Source: Lachnospiraceae bacterium (GTDB lineage: Bacteria; Bacillota; Clostridia; Lachnospirales; Lachnospiraceae). Taken from it: a DNA stretch of 64,000 nt. This document shows, piece by piece, positions 17,479 to 25,810 of this stretch; the stretch's first letter is position 1, and each line of letters begins with the position of its first letter. Below the pieces are notes generated by a model. It worked only from the letters and a program-made list of their open reading frames with translations. It ran no database searches and was not told the origin of the DNA. Where the stretch lies: contig JAAWRC010000015.1 in the NCBI GenBank assembly GCA_022800815.1, forward strand, positions 18,144 through 82,143. The letters are read 5' to 3'. Position numbers and translations under genes: made by a program.

Positions 17479-18279
17479 ATGATGCGAGACATTACTCTGG
17501 GCCAGTATTATCCGGTGCAGTCGCCGGTGCATAAACTGGACCCTAGGACCAAGCTTTTCGGCACCCTGGTGCTGGTCATCGCCCTGTTTGTGGCGGACAA
17601 CGTGTATTGCTACGGGGCGGCGGCCCTGTTCCTCTTCGGGATCATTGCGGCCTCGAAGGTCCCGGTGAAGCATATTGTGAAAGGATTGAAGCCGGTGCTC
17701 TTCCTGCTCGTGTTCAGCGCCGCCTTCAACCTGTTTCTGACACCGGGGGAGGAGCTGGTCCATTTCTGGATCTTTACCATTACAAAGGAAGGGCTTGTCC
17801 GGGCGGGAATGATGGCGGTGCGACTTACGTTTCTGGTCATGGGCACCTCCCTCCTGACCTTCACCACCACGCCCAACCAGCTGACGGACGGGCTGGAGAG
17901 GAGCCTTCGGTTTTTGAACGTGGTCCACGTGCCGGTCCACGAGATCGCCATGATCATGTCCATCGCCCTGCGGTTCATCCCGATCCTGGTGGAGGAGACG
18001 GACAAGATCATGAAGGCGCAGATGGCGAGGGGGGCGGATTTTGAGACGGGCGGCCTGATCAAAAAGGCCAAAGCTATGATCCCCCTTCTGGTGCCCCTGT
18101 TCATCTCGGCCTTCCGGCGGGCCTCCGACCTGGCCCTGGCCATGGAGGCCAGATGCTACCACGGAGGAGAAGGGCGCACCAAGATGAAGCCTTTGAAATA
18201 CAGGACGGCGGACCGGCTCGCCTACCTGATCCTTCTGGCGTTCCCGACGGGCGTGGTGCTCCTTCGGGTACTGTTGTGA
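17479..18279 (+). CDS. ecfT: ECF transporter transmembrane protein EcfT
   Basis: EcfT is the membrane scaffold that links the two ATPases with vitamin-binding S proteins. Seen in 266 residues: several hydrophobic segments, the N-terminal SPVHKLDPRTKL motif, ALRFIPILVEETDKIMKAQMARG (first coupling-helix motif) and ISAFRRASDLALAMEARCY (second). These ARG-type motifs bind the ATPases. AAAGGTGAG precedes the start. It completes the ecfA1-A2-T operon and is followed after 10 bases by truA. Confidence 0.93.
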   Translation: MMRDITLGQYYPVQSPVHKLDPRTKLFGTLVLVIALFVADNVYCYGAAALFLFGIIAASKVPVKHIVKGLKPVLFLLVFSAAFNLFLTPGEELVHFWIFTITKEGLVRAGMMAVRLTFLVMGTSLLTFTTTPNQLTDGLERSLRFLNVVHVPVHEIAMIMSIALRFIPILVEETDKIMKAQMARGADFETGGLIKKAKAMIPLLVPLFISAFRRASDLALAMEARCYHGGEGRTKMKPLKYRTADRLAYLILLAFPTGVVLLRVLL

Positions 18280-18289
18280 CGGAGGAATG

Positions 18290-19222
18290 ATGAGACGGAT
18301 CAAATTAGTGGTGGCCTATGACGGCACCGATTACTGCGGCTTCCAGTTTCAGAAGAACGGTCCCACCATCGAGGCGGAGTTAAACCGGGCCCTCTCGGAG
18401 CTCACCGGGGAGGATGTCCGTGTGACGGGGGCCAGCAGGACGGATGCGGGTGTCCACGCCCTGGGAAATATCGCCGTGTTCAATACGGAGAGCCGGATCC
18501 CTGCGGAAAAATTCAGCTATGCCTTGAACAGCCGCCTGCCGGAGGACATCGCCGTCCAGTCTTCGGAGGAGGTTGCGGTTTCCTACCATCCTCGGAAATG
18601 CAATTCCGTGAAAACATATGAGTACCGGATCCTGAATCGGCGGTTCCCCGATCCCACCAGACGGCGAAACGCTGCCTTCTGCCACTGGCCTCTGGATGCG
18701 GAGCACATGCGGGCGGCGGCGGCTTATCTCGTGGGGGAGCATGATTTTGCAAGCTTCTGCTCGGCGGGGAGTCAGGCAGAGGACACGGTGCGCAGGCTCT
18801 ATGAGGCGTCCGTGACTAGGACGGGAGACCTCATCACCGTCCGCCTCTCCGGAAACGGTTTCCTCTATAATATGGTAAGAATCATTGCGGGAACCCTCAT
18901 GAGCATCGGCCAGGGGACCTTTCCCCCGGAGCACATGAGGGGAGTCTTAAACGCCAGGGACCGGCGGAGGGCGGGCGTGAAGGCGCCGGCCGAGGGGCTG
19001 ACCCTGATCTCCATCGTCCCGGCCGGGGAGCCGGAGCCTTACGAGCGGAACGTTAACGACTGGATCGATTATTCTCTGGACCGGACCGCTCTCCGCACGG
19101 AGGGGCGGATCACCATGACCATCCATCGATGTCTGGAGGGAGAGCGGGAGCGGATGATTGCCCATGCGAAAAAGCAGGCGTTCTGGGACGGGGCGGAGGA
19201 ATTTCTGGTACAAAACGGCTGA
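18290..19222 (+). CDS. truA: tRNA pseudouridine(38-40) synthase TruA with C-terminal extension
   Basis: TruA turns uridines 38-40 of the tRNA anticodon arm into pseudouridine. Seen: KLVVAYDGTDYCGFQFQ, the catalytic ASRTDAGVHALGN, and GNGFLYNMVRIIAGTLMSIGQG. GGAGG sits directly before two consecutive ATGs; the second at 18290 has better spacing. At about 310 residues it is longer than the usual 245-265: roughly 65 residues (from about PYERNVNDWIDYS) follow the normal end of the fold. It is co-transcribed with the ECF genes. Confidence 0.92.
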   Translation: MRRIKLVVAYDGTDYCGFQFQKNGPTIEAELNRALSELTGEDVRVTGASRTDAGVHALGNIAVFNTESRIPAEKFSYALNSRLPEDIAVQSSEEVAVSYHPRKCNSVKTYEYRILNRRFPDPTRRRNAAFCHWPLDAEHMRAAAAYLVGEHDFASFCSAGSQAEDTVRRLYEASVTRTGDLITVRLSGNGFLYNMVRIIAGTLMSIGQGTFPPEHMRGVLNARDRRRAGVKAPAEGLTLISIVPAGEPEPYERNVNDWIDYSLDRTALRTEGRITMTIHRCLEGERERMIAHAKKQAFWDGAEEFLVQNG

Positions 19223-19258
19223 AGTGCGGCTGAAATGCGGAAACTCGGGAAAAATTGA

Positions 19259-19287
19259 TTGACACGCCCCGGAGAGTGTACTATAAT
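19259..19287 (+). promoter_or_regulatory. Sigma-A promoter of rplM-rpsI
   Basis: TTGACA, a 17-base spacer and TATAAT form a perfect consensus promoter about 160 bases before rplM. The leader that follows (about 19294-19449) is long enough for an L13-type autoregulatory RNA, as known in Firmicutes, but I could not fold it convincingly by eye. Confidence 0.9.
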
Positions 19288-19449
19288 ATAAAAGCTGCGG
19301 CGCTTTCTTTGCGTCCAAAAACAGGTCTATTGACTGGCTGGTCAGGGAAAACCAAAGCCCCGGAGTTCCGGATCCGCCGTACAAATAGAGACAAGAATCA
19401 GCGTCGATATTAGAATCTTTGAAAGGTGAAATCCAAGGAGGTCAAACCA

Positions 19450-19878
19450 ATGAAAACATTTATGGCTAGCCCGTCAACCATTGAGAGAAAATGGTATGTC
19501 GTTGACGCTTCCGCATATACATTAGGACGTCTGGCATCTGAAGTCGCATCCGTCCTCAGAGGCAAGAACAAGCCCACGTTCACGCCCAACATGGATACCG
19601 GCGATTACGTGATCGTCGTGAACGCAGAGAAGGTCCAGGTTACCGGAAAGAAACTGGACCAGAAGATCTACTACAGACATTCCGAGTACGTTGGCGGCAT
19701 GAAGGAGACGACGCTTCGGGAGATGATGGCGAAGAAGCCGGAGAGAGTCATCGAACTGGCTGTGAAGGGAATGCTTCCCAAGGGACCTTTAGGCAGAGCG
19801 ATGTTCGGCAAGCTTCACGTGTACGCTGGCCCTGACCACAAGCAGCAGGCCCAGAAACCGGAAGTTCTGACATTTTAA
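19450..19878 (+). CDS. rplM: Ribosomal protein L13 (uL13)
   Basis: This is a large-subunit ribosomal protein. The start at 19450 follows AAGGAGG and yields 142 residues, the standard length; the tracked start 8 codons upstream has no site. Seen: [47 protein letters not shown] and [20 protein letters not shown], all family hallmarks. Transcribed from a perfect sigma-A promoter with rpsI 29 bases downstream. Confidence 0.97.
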   Translation: MKTFMASPSTIERKWYVVDASAYTLGRLASEVASVLRGKNKPTFTPNMDTGDYVIVVNAEKVQVTGKKLDQKIYYRHSEYVGGMKETTLREMMAKKPERVIELAVKGMLPKGPLGRAMFGKLHVYAGPDHKQQAQKPEVLTF

Positions 19879-19907
19879 TCGAAAGGTACTGAAAGGAGGA
19901 AATTACA

Positions 19908-20300
19908 GTGGCTAATTCAAAATTCTACGGAACAGGCAGAAGGAAAAAATCGATCGCAAGAGTTTATCTGTCTGCCGGCACAGGAAAGATCACCATCAAC
20001 AAGAGAGACATAGATGATTACTTTGGCCTTGAGACTCTGAAGGTCGTGGTTCGTCAGCCCTTCACCGCAACCGAGACCGAGGGCAAGTTCGACGTCATGG
20101 TAAACGTTCACGGCGGCGGCTTCACCGGCCAGGCCGGAGCCATCCGTCACGGCATCTCCAGAGCCCTCCTGCAGGCGGATGCGGAGTATCGTCCCGCCCT
20201 CAAGAAGGCAGGTTACCTGACCCGCGACCCTCGTATGAAGGAGAGAAAGAAATACGGTCTCAAAGCCGCAAGACGTGCGCCTCAGTTCTCGAAGAGATAA
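19908..20300 (+). CDS. rpsI: Ribosomal protein S9 (uS9)
   Basis: This is a small-subunit ribosomal protein whose C terminus reaches the P-site tRNA. It starts at a GTG after AAAGGAGG and has 130 residues. Seen: [62 protein letters not shown], including the invariant SKR end. It is followed by a strong terminator. Confidence 0.97.
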   Translation: MANSKFYGTGRRKKSIARVYLSAGTGKITINKRDIDDYFGLETLKVVVRQPFTATETEGKFDVMVNVHGGGFTGQAGAIRHGISRALLQADAEYRPALKKAGYLTRDPRMKERKKYGLKAARRAPQFSKR

Positions 20301-20367
20301 CTGTAAGACCATTAAAGAAACTAGTGAAGCCCTTGAAAGTCCGGTGTTTTCACAATGTCATTAACTT

Positions 20368-20409
20368 AAGGAATCTTTTGCATTTTGAATTGTAAAAGAT
20401 TCCTTTTTT
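20368..20409 (+). terminator. Terminator of rplM-rpsI
   Basis: AAGGAATCTTTT pairs with AAAAGATTCCTT and runs into six T, with a 14-base loop. Confidence 0.88.
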
Positions 20410-20545
20410 GAGTGTTTTTAAATAAAGATTATATTTTACAGGACATTGCGGGGAATAAAAGACTTAAACCTTGCCATTTGTTTCGCTTCCCGATATAATA
20501 AAGGAAAGAAAAATCTGCATGAGGACAGCGGAGAGGGGGAATTTG

Positions 20546-21739
20546 ATGAAACGGGTATTTCTGATCGTGCTGGACAGCGTCGGCATCGGGGAAATGCCGG
20601 ATGCGGGGGAGTACGGGGACGAGGGCAGCAACACGCTCCGGGCCTGTGTGAAGAGCGACCGGTACTCCGTGCCCAATCTGGAAAGGCTGGGGCTCGGTGC
20701 CATAGACGGCGTGAGGGATTGGTATCCGAGGTCTGCGGGGGAGGCGGCCGGATATGCGGGAGCGGTCGGTCGGCTTAAGGAAGCTTCCAGGGGGAAGGAT
20801 ACGACCACCGGTCACTGGGAGATCGCCGGGCTGGTCTCTGAGACTCCCATGCCGCTCTTCCCGGAGGGGTTTCCCAGAGAGCTTCTGGACGAATTTGAGA
20901 GGCGGACCGGGAGGGGAATCCTCTGCAATCGGCCCTACTCCGGGACGGACGCCATCCGGGATTTCGGGGAGGAGCACATGAGGACGGGGGCTTTGATCGT
21001 CTATACGTCGGCGGACAGCGTCTTTCAGGTGGCGGCCCACGAGTCGGTGGTTCCCGTGGAAGAACTGTATCGGATCTGCGAGACGGCCAGGGAACTCTGC
21101 GTTGGGAAATTCGGCGTGGGCCGGGTGATCGCCAGACCCTTTGAGGGGGAACCGGGGAGTTTTAGGCGGACCGAGCGGCGCCATGACTTTTCCCTGCTTC
21201 CGCCAAAGGACACCATGCTGGACGTCCTGCTTGCGGGCGGGAAGGAAGTTTTGGCGGTGGGGAAGATCAACGACATTTTTGCGGGAAAGGGCATCGGGGA
21301 GTTCGTCCGCACGTCGGGGAATGCCGACGGGATCGACAGGACCATCGAGTACATGAAGCGGGATTTTGAGGGGCTCTGCTTTACGAACCTGGTGGACTAT
21401 GACATGCTCTACGGACACCGCAACGACGTGGACGGCTATGCGGAGGCGCTGACGTATTTTGACGGACGGCTTCCGGAGCTGCTCGCACTTCTCGGGGAGG
21501 AGGACGTTCTGATGATCACGGCAGACCATGGCTGCGACCCCTCGACGCCCTCCACCGACCATTCCAGGGAATACGTCCCCCTGGTGATGGCGGGGGGGCC
21601 CATAAAGGCGGGGGCCGGCATTGGGACCAGGGAGACCTTCGCCGATATCGGCGCCACGATCCTGGATTATTTTGGCCTGAAAGGCGGGATTTCCGGGAAG
21701 AGCTTCCTGAAAGAAATCTGTGATTCCCATATTTTATAG
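20546..21739 (+). CDS. deoB: Phosphopentomutase
   Basis: DeoB interconverts (deoxy)ribose 1- and 5-phosphate in nucleoside salvage. The start at 20546 (MKRVFLIVLDSVGIG) follows GGAGAGGGGGAA; the 25 extra tracked codons are upstream of it. Seen in 397 residues: DSVGIGEMPDA (metal site), GKDTTTGHWEIAG with the active-site threonine, ICNRPYSGTDAIRDFG, and MITADHGCDPSTPSTDHSREYVP holding the second metal cluster. The length is usual. No other nucleoside gene is adjacent. Confidence 0.95.
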   Translation: MKRVFLIVLDSVGIGEMPDAGEYGDEGSNTLRACVKSDRYSVPNLERLGLGAIDGVRDWYPRSAGEAAGYAGAVGRLKEASRGKDTTTGHWEIAGLVSETPMPLFPEGFPRELLDEFERRTGRGILCNRPYSGTDAIRDFGEEHMRTGALIVYTSADSVFQVAAHESVVPVEELYRICETARELCVGKFGVGRVIARPFEGEPGSFRRTERRHDFSLLPPKDTMLDVLLAGGKEVLAVGKINDIFAGKGIGEFVRTSGNADGIDRTIEYMKRDFEGLCFTNLVDYDMLYGHRNDVDGYAEALTYFDGRLPELLALLGEEDVLMITADHGCDPSTPSTDHSREYVPLVMAGGPIKAGAGIGTRETFADIGATILDYFGLKGGISGKSFLKEICDSHIL

Positions 21740-21748
21740 GAAAAAAAC

Positions 21749-21798
21749 GACAAGATCTGCCACCATGCGGGGAAAAATCCGGTGCGGCAGGTCTTGTC
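21749..21798 (+). terminator. Hairpin after deoB
   Basis: GACAAGATCTGCC pairs with GGCAGGTCTTGTC with one mismatch. The T tract following is weak. Confidence 0.5.
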
Positions 21799-21894
21799 AG
21801 ATTCTTTGCGCCTCCCTCGAAGGGCGCTCGGTGAACGGCGGGCAGCTTTGCCGTTTGCCATGCGTGCGGGAGCGCATGAAGAGATATGTAACCG

Positions 21895-22263
21895 TCATTT
21901 CGGGCCGGCCACGTGTTTTTTGATGGCGGCAAAGGTTTCGGCGCTGATGACGTGCTCGATCCGGCAGGCGTCCTCCCTGGCGGTTTTTTCCGATATGCCG
22001 ATCTGAATGAACCAGTCGGAGAGCAGGGTGTGCCGTTCGTAGATGGTCTCTGCGATCCGGCGGCCGGATTCCGTGAGGGTGATGTAGCCGTCACCGTCCA
22101 CAAGAATGTGCCCGGCGTTTCTCAGGTTTTTCATGGCGACGCTGACGCTGGGTTTGGAAAACTCCAGTTCGTTGGCGATGTCGATGGAGCGAACATTGCC
22201 GTTTTTCTGACTCAGAATTAAAATAGTTTCCAGATAATTTTCAGCGGATTCGCGAATTTTCAT
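21895..22263 (-). CDS. DtxR/MntR-family metal-dependent transcription regulator
   Basis: Regulators of this family sense Mn2+ or Fe2+ and repress metal-uptake genes. Seen in 122 residues: ESAENYLETILILSQ, a winged helix-turn-helix (VRSIDIANELEFSKPSVSVAMKNLRNAGHI), the wing GYITLTESGRRIAE, and the metal-binding helices with RHTLLSDWFIQIG and EDACRIEHVIS. It lacks the SH3 domain of longer members and so resembles short MntR-type proteins. Nothing near it is a metal transporter, so its targets are probably elsewhere. Confidence 0.85.
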   Translation of the reverse strand: MKIRESAENYLETILILSQKNGNVRSIDIANELEFSKPSVSVAMKNLRNAGHILVDGDGYITLTESGRRIAETIYERHTLLSDWFIQIGISEKTAREDACRIEHVISAETFAAIKKHVAGPK

Positions 22264-22301
22264 TCAGTTACCCTCCCCTTCCGAGCGTTTGATTGCCCTA
22301 T

Positions 22302-22330
22302 AGTATAGCATAAATGCCGGGATCTTGCAA
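22302..22330 (-). promoter_or_regulatory. Promoter of the DtxR-type regulator
   Basis: On the minus strand TTGCAA, 17 bases and TATACT lie 39 bases before the start codon. Confidence 0.65.
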
Positions 22331-22392
22331 TGGCAGACAATTGTGCGTGATTCAAACACAATAATTATGTTCTATACAAATCGACGGTTTTG

Positions 22393-22401
22393 TGGTATAC
22401 T
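22393..22401 (+). promoter_or_regulatory. Extended -10 element before the DUF975 gene
   Basis: TGGTATACT is a TGn extended -10 about 40 bases before the start at 22441. No good -35 is visible. Confidence 0.4.
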
Positions 22402-22440
22402 AATATGATACTTTTTTGAGAGATATGGGATGGAATTTAT

Positions 22441-24174
22441 ATGTGGAGCAGACGGGAACTGAAACGAGGCAGCAGAGGCATCATGAAAAAGCATTACTGG
22501 CGGGTGGTTGCCATCTGCTTCATCGTGGCCTTTTTGTCGGGCAGCAGCAATGACACCTTTTCGGCGGTGTTTTTTTATGACTCCTCCAAGGAGGCGATCG
22601 ACGCAGTCCAGGAGAATACGGTTTTTGACATCAATGACATTCAGGAGAAGAAGCCTCTGGATTACCTTCTGGAGAAGTTTGAAAAGAGGAGTGAGGAGGA
22701 GCGGGAGGTTATGGAGCGGAGCCCTTACAAGGAGGGGGTGTTCTCCGCCATCTTCAACCGGGCGGTGGCGACCGGTTCCGTTTTTTCCGGCATCATCGCT
22801 CTGTTTTTGGACCCGATCCTGGAGGGGGCGTGGCTGTCCCTCATTTCTGCGGCGGCCGGTGCGGCCCTTCTGTTTTTCTGGTGGCTTCTGGTGCGGAACA
22901 TTCTCCAGGTGGGGAGCTGCCGTTTTTTCCTGGAGAGTCATACCTATAAAAATACAAGGGGGAACCGGATCTTCTTCCTATACAAGGTGGGGCGCACGTG
23001 GCGGGTGGCCCTGATCATGCTTCGGAAATTCCTCTACCATTGGCTATGGTCCCTGACGATCGTCGGAGGCTGGATCAAGGGCTATTCCTATCTGATGGTG
23101 CCCTATCTGGCGGCAGAAAATCCGGATCTGAAGGGCGGGGAGGCCATCCGTGTTTCCAGGCAGATGATGAAGGGGAATAAGTGGCGGGCCTTTCTCCTGG
23201 ACTGCTCCTTTTTGGGCTGGCATCTGTTGAGCTTTCTCACCCTGGGGCTGGTCGACGTCCTCTATGCGAATCCCTACAAGGCCGGGGCCAGGGCGGAGCT
23301 TTACCTGGCCCTCAGGGAACGGGCGTTGGAGGAGGAGGCGGGGTACTGTCACGTGTTCACGGACGCTTTCCTGACCCGTCCGCCGAAGGAGGAAGAGCTC
23401 CGGGCGGCATTTTTGCGGGAGGCCGTCCTGGAGGAGGGGCCCGACTGGAAGGCGCAGCGGGAGAATGTCCGGAAAGCGGACTTCGACGTGCTGGAGGAAT
23501 ATCCGGCAATCCTCTTCACGCTTCCCGAGGAACTCCGCATCAAACGGCCGGGGATCGATTATCACTGCAAGTATGGGATTACGGGGATCATCCTGTTGTT
23601 TTTCATCTTCTCCTTTGCGGGCTGGTGCTGGGAGGTGGGGCTCCACATGGTCCAGAGCGGGGAGTTCGTCAACCGGGGCGTGTTCCACGGGCCCTGGCTT
23701 CCCATCTACGGCTCGGGAGGAGTCCTGGTGCTGGTGGTCCTTGGGAAGCTGCGGGACCGTCCGGTGGCCACCTTCTTTATGACGGTCCTGCTCTGCGGCA
23801 TCGTGGAATATGTGACCAGTTGGGGGTTGGAGCAGATGTACGGGGTTCGCTGGTGGGATTACAGCGGCTATTTCCTTCAGCTAAACGGACGAGTCTGTGC
23901 GGAGGGGCTTCTGGTGTTCGGCCTGGGCGGCTGTGCGTTCATCTACATTCTGGCACCTCTGATGATGGAGCACGGAATCCGGCGCCTGTCCATGAAGGTG
24001 CGGCTTCTTCTGTGCGCCCTGCTCCTGGTCCTGTTTGCGTTGGATTTCTGGTACTCCAGGGAGGCACCCAACAGCGGGGAGGGTATCAGCGGCCGGAGGG
24101 AGACGTTTTTTCAGGCGGATTCCTCCGGGGGAGTCCGGACAGAAGGAACCAGGCAAAGAGGATGCTGCCTTTGA
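22441..24174 (+). CDS. DUF975 / CmpB-like (PF06541) polytopic membrane protein
   Basis: This 577-residue integral membrane protein has no known reaction. The N-terminal half resembles DUF975: it begins MWSRRELKRG, has membrane segments near 22-45, 100-150 and 200-260, and contains YLMVPYLAAENPDLKGGEAIRVSRQMMKG. The C-terminal half (from about 370) matches the 'putative ABC-transporter type IV' family, with FAGWCWEVGLHMVQSGEFVNRGVFHGPWLPIYG and WGLEQMYGVRWWDY. The fusion is common in Lachnospiraceae. Its last 89 bases overlap the oppositely transcribed MATE gene, so the final ~30 residues, rich in G, R and S, are possibly not conserved. Confidence 0.78.
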   Translation: MWSRRELKRGSRGIMKKHYWRVVAICFIVAFLSGSSNDTFSAVFFYDSSKEAIDAVQENTVFDINDIQEKKPLDYLLEKFEKRSEEEREVMERSPYKEGVFSAIFNRAVATGSVFSGIIALFLDPILEGAWLSLISAAAGAALLFFWWLLVRNILQVGSCRFFLESHTYKNTRGNRIFFLYKVGRTWRVALIMLRKFLYHWLWSLTIVGGWIKGYSYLMVPYLAAENPDLKGGEAIRVSRQMMKGNKWRAFLLDCSFLGWHLLSFLTLGLVDVLYANPYKAGARAELYLALRERALEEEAGYCHVFTDAFLTRPPKEEELRAAFLREAVLEEGPDWKAQRENVRKADFDVLEEYPAILFTLPEELRIKRPGIDYHCKYGITGIILLFFIFSFAGWCWEVGLHMVQSGEFVNRGVFHGPWLPIYGSGGVLVLVVLGKLRDRPVATFFMTVLLCGIVEYVTSWGLEQMYGVRWWDYSGYFLQLNGRVCAEGLLVFGLGGCAFIYILAPLMMEHGIRRLSMKVRLLLCALLLVLFALDFWYSREAPNSGEGISGRRETFFQADSSGGVRTEGTRQRGCCL

Positions 24175-25459
24175 ATATGCTGGAAACGGTGATGCTCCAC
24201 CAGATGCCGTCAAGCCCCAGGGGGGTTTTCGTGAGGACCATGGCGGCCGGGATCCGGATGGAGGTGAAGAGGATGCCCACCAGGGAAGGCGGCAGGGTCC
24301 TTCCCAGGCCGGAGAAGGCGCCGGCGGTGGTGATCTCCACGCACATGAAAAGCTGGGAGAGACTTAAGATCTTCAGGTACTGGACGCCCATGGGGAGGAC
24401 TTCGGCATCCGGGATGAAGAACCGGAAAATGGGAGCCGGCAGGGTGAAGAGGACCAGGTTGCAGAACAGTCCCCAGAGGACGATGACGGTCATGGAGACG
24501 CAGTAGCCCTTCCGGATGCGGGAATGGTTCCCGGCCCCGAAATTCTGGGCGACAAAGGCGTTGACCGCAGCGGAGAAGCCCTCCGCAGTCATCCAGGAGA
24601 TGGATTCGATCTGACTGCCGACCTTCTGGACCGCCACGGCGGCATCGCCCCAGCCGGCGATCATTCTCGCAATGCACATGGAAATGGCGGAGAAGGCCAT
24701 GTTCTGGAGCGAGGAGGGAAGGCCGATACGGACAATGGCCAGAACCCGGCGGCGGTCCGGCTTTTGGAGGAGTCTAATACCGGAAAAGAGCAGTGGTTCC
24801 CGCCGGGCGCAGAGGAAGAACAGGAGGAACACGAAGGCCTGGGATCCCACCGTGGCGGCGGCGGCTCCGGCCACTCCCATGGCGGGTACGGGACCGGGGC
24901 CGAAAATGAGGAGCGGGTCCAGCAGGATGTTCAGGGCCATGCCGGCGGCGTTGGCCAGAAAGGGCGTCCTGCTGTTTCCCATGGCGGTGAAGAGCCTGGT
25001 GAGAATCTGGTTCAGAATGGGAAAGATCACGAGGCCGCAGGTGATGACCAGGTAGAGCCTGGCATCCGCAATGACGGAGGCGGAATTCAGACGGAAAAAC
25101 CCGATCAGCGGCCGGTTCATGAGGACGCAGAAGAGCCCGAAGAGAACGGAGAGGGAGAGGCCCATCTGGATGGAGATTCGGGCGTAGGAGGCGGCTTCCT
25201 CCCGATCCCCCGCCCCCAATTTCTGGGCGACCAGGATCTGCCCGCCGGTGCTGGCGACGAGACCGAGTCCCAGGGACAGCCAGGAGAACATGCCGGAAGC
25301 GCCCACGGCGGCCACGGCCCCCGCGCTCAGGCGGCCGATCCAGATCATGTCGGTTAAGTTGTAGGCCATCTGCACCAGGGAGGTGAGCATGATGGGAAGC
25401 GCCAGGGAGGCGAGGGCGGGAAAGATCTTGCCCTCCAGCAGGTCCACGTTTCGTTTCAT
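24086..25459 (-). CDS. MATE-family multidrug/organic-cation efflux transporter
   Basis: MATE transporters export drugs or metabolites using a sodium or proton gradient. Seen in 457 residues: twelve hydrophobic segments in two similar halves, an N-terminal FPALASLALPIMLTSLVQMAYNLTDM typical of the family, and IGLPSSLQNMAFSAISMCIAR in the second half. AAGGAGA precedes the start. Its 3' end overlaps the convergent DUF975 gene by 89 bases. Upstream are two direct repeats ATGTAATAGA that may regulate it. The substrate is unknown. Confidence 0.9.
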   Translation of the reverse strand: MKRNVDLLEGKIFPALASLALPIMLTSLVQMAYNLTDMIWIGRLSAGAVAAVGASGMFSWLSLGLGLVASTGGQILVAQKLGAGDREEAASYARISIQMGLSLSVLFGLFCVLMNRPLIGFFRLNSASVIADARLYLVITCGLVIFPILNQILTRLFTAMGNSRTPFLANAAGMALNILLDPLLIFGPGPVPAMGVAGAAAATVGSQAFVFLLFFLCARREPLLFSGIRLLQKPDRRRVLAIVRIGLPSSLQNMAFSAISMCIARMIAGWGDAAVAVQKVGSQIESISWMTAEGFSAAVNAFVAQNFGAGNHSRIRKGYCVSMTVIVLWGLFCNLVLFTLPAPIFRFFIPDAEVLPMGVQYLKILSLSQLFMCVEITTAGAFSGLGRTLPPSLVGILFTSIRIPAAMVLTKTPLGLDGIWWSITVSSIFKGSILFAWFLLSGLPRRNPPEKTSPSGR

Positions 25460-25477
25460 GAGAGGGTCTCCTTTTGT

Positions 25478-25504
25478 ATGTAATAGACTTTTGCATGTAA
25501 TAGA
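25478..25504. repeat. Two 10-bp direct repeats upstream of the MATE gene
   Basis: ATGTAATAGA occurs at 25478-25487 and again at 25495-25504, 17 bases apart, in the MATE leader. They could be operator half-sites. Confidence 0.5.
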
Positions 25505-25548
25505 TTAGATTGTAGCAAATCGGAGGGGAAATGGCAACGGATACTTTT

Positions 25549-25774
25549 CTTGAGTTTCCGTATTTTGTATTGTCGAGAGAAATACGGAAGAAAAGCGGTT
25601 CTTTTCACGCCGAAACACGCTTCCGCTCTTGAAAGCTCGTAGCGGTACTTAGAGCCTTCCTTCGCTTAGGCTCGGAACGCTCTAAGTACCGACGGCTTTC
25701 AAATGGTTTCGGCTTAGAAAAAACCGTTTTTCTTCCTGACTTTCCAAGCAAAATGCAAAATATGGAAAATCAAG
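25549..25774. repeat. 226-bp nested palindromic element
   Basis: The 351-base gap between the divergent MATE and DUF362 genes holds a large imperfect palindrome. Outer arms: CTTGAGTTTCCGTATTTTGT against GCAAAATATGGAAAATCAAG. Next: GGAAGAAAAGCGGTT against AACCGTTTTTCTTCC. Then GCCGAAACA/TGGTTTCGGC, TTGAAAGC/GCTTTCAA, and a perfect 12-bp pair GGTACTTAGAGC/GCTCTAAGTACC around a 23-base loop. No gene ends here, so it is not an ordinary terminator. A miniature inverted-repeat element or a large RNA hairpin are the likely explanations. No second copy was seen in the window. Confidence 0.8.
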
Positions 25775-25810
25775 ATACTTTTCGATTCGGGATAGAAAGG
25801 GGAGACTTGA

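Noticed and set aside
20429-21730. 433-codon minus-strand frame over deoB
   Set aside because: deoB is clear on the plus strand; the shadow has no domain or ribosome site.
23181-24506. 441-codon frame overlapping DUF975 and MATE
   Set aside because: It lies in another frame of two recognised genes and is Gly/Arg-rich without motifs.
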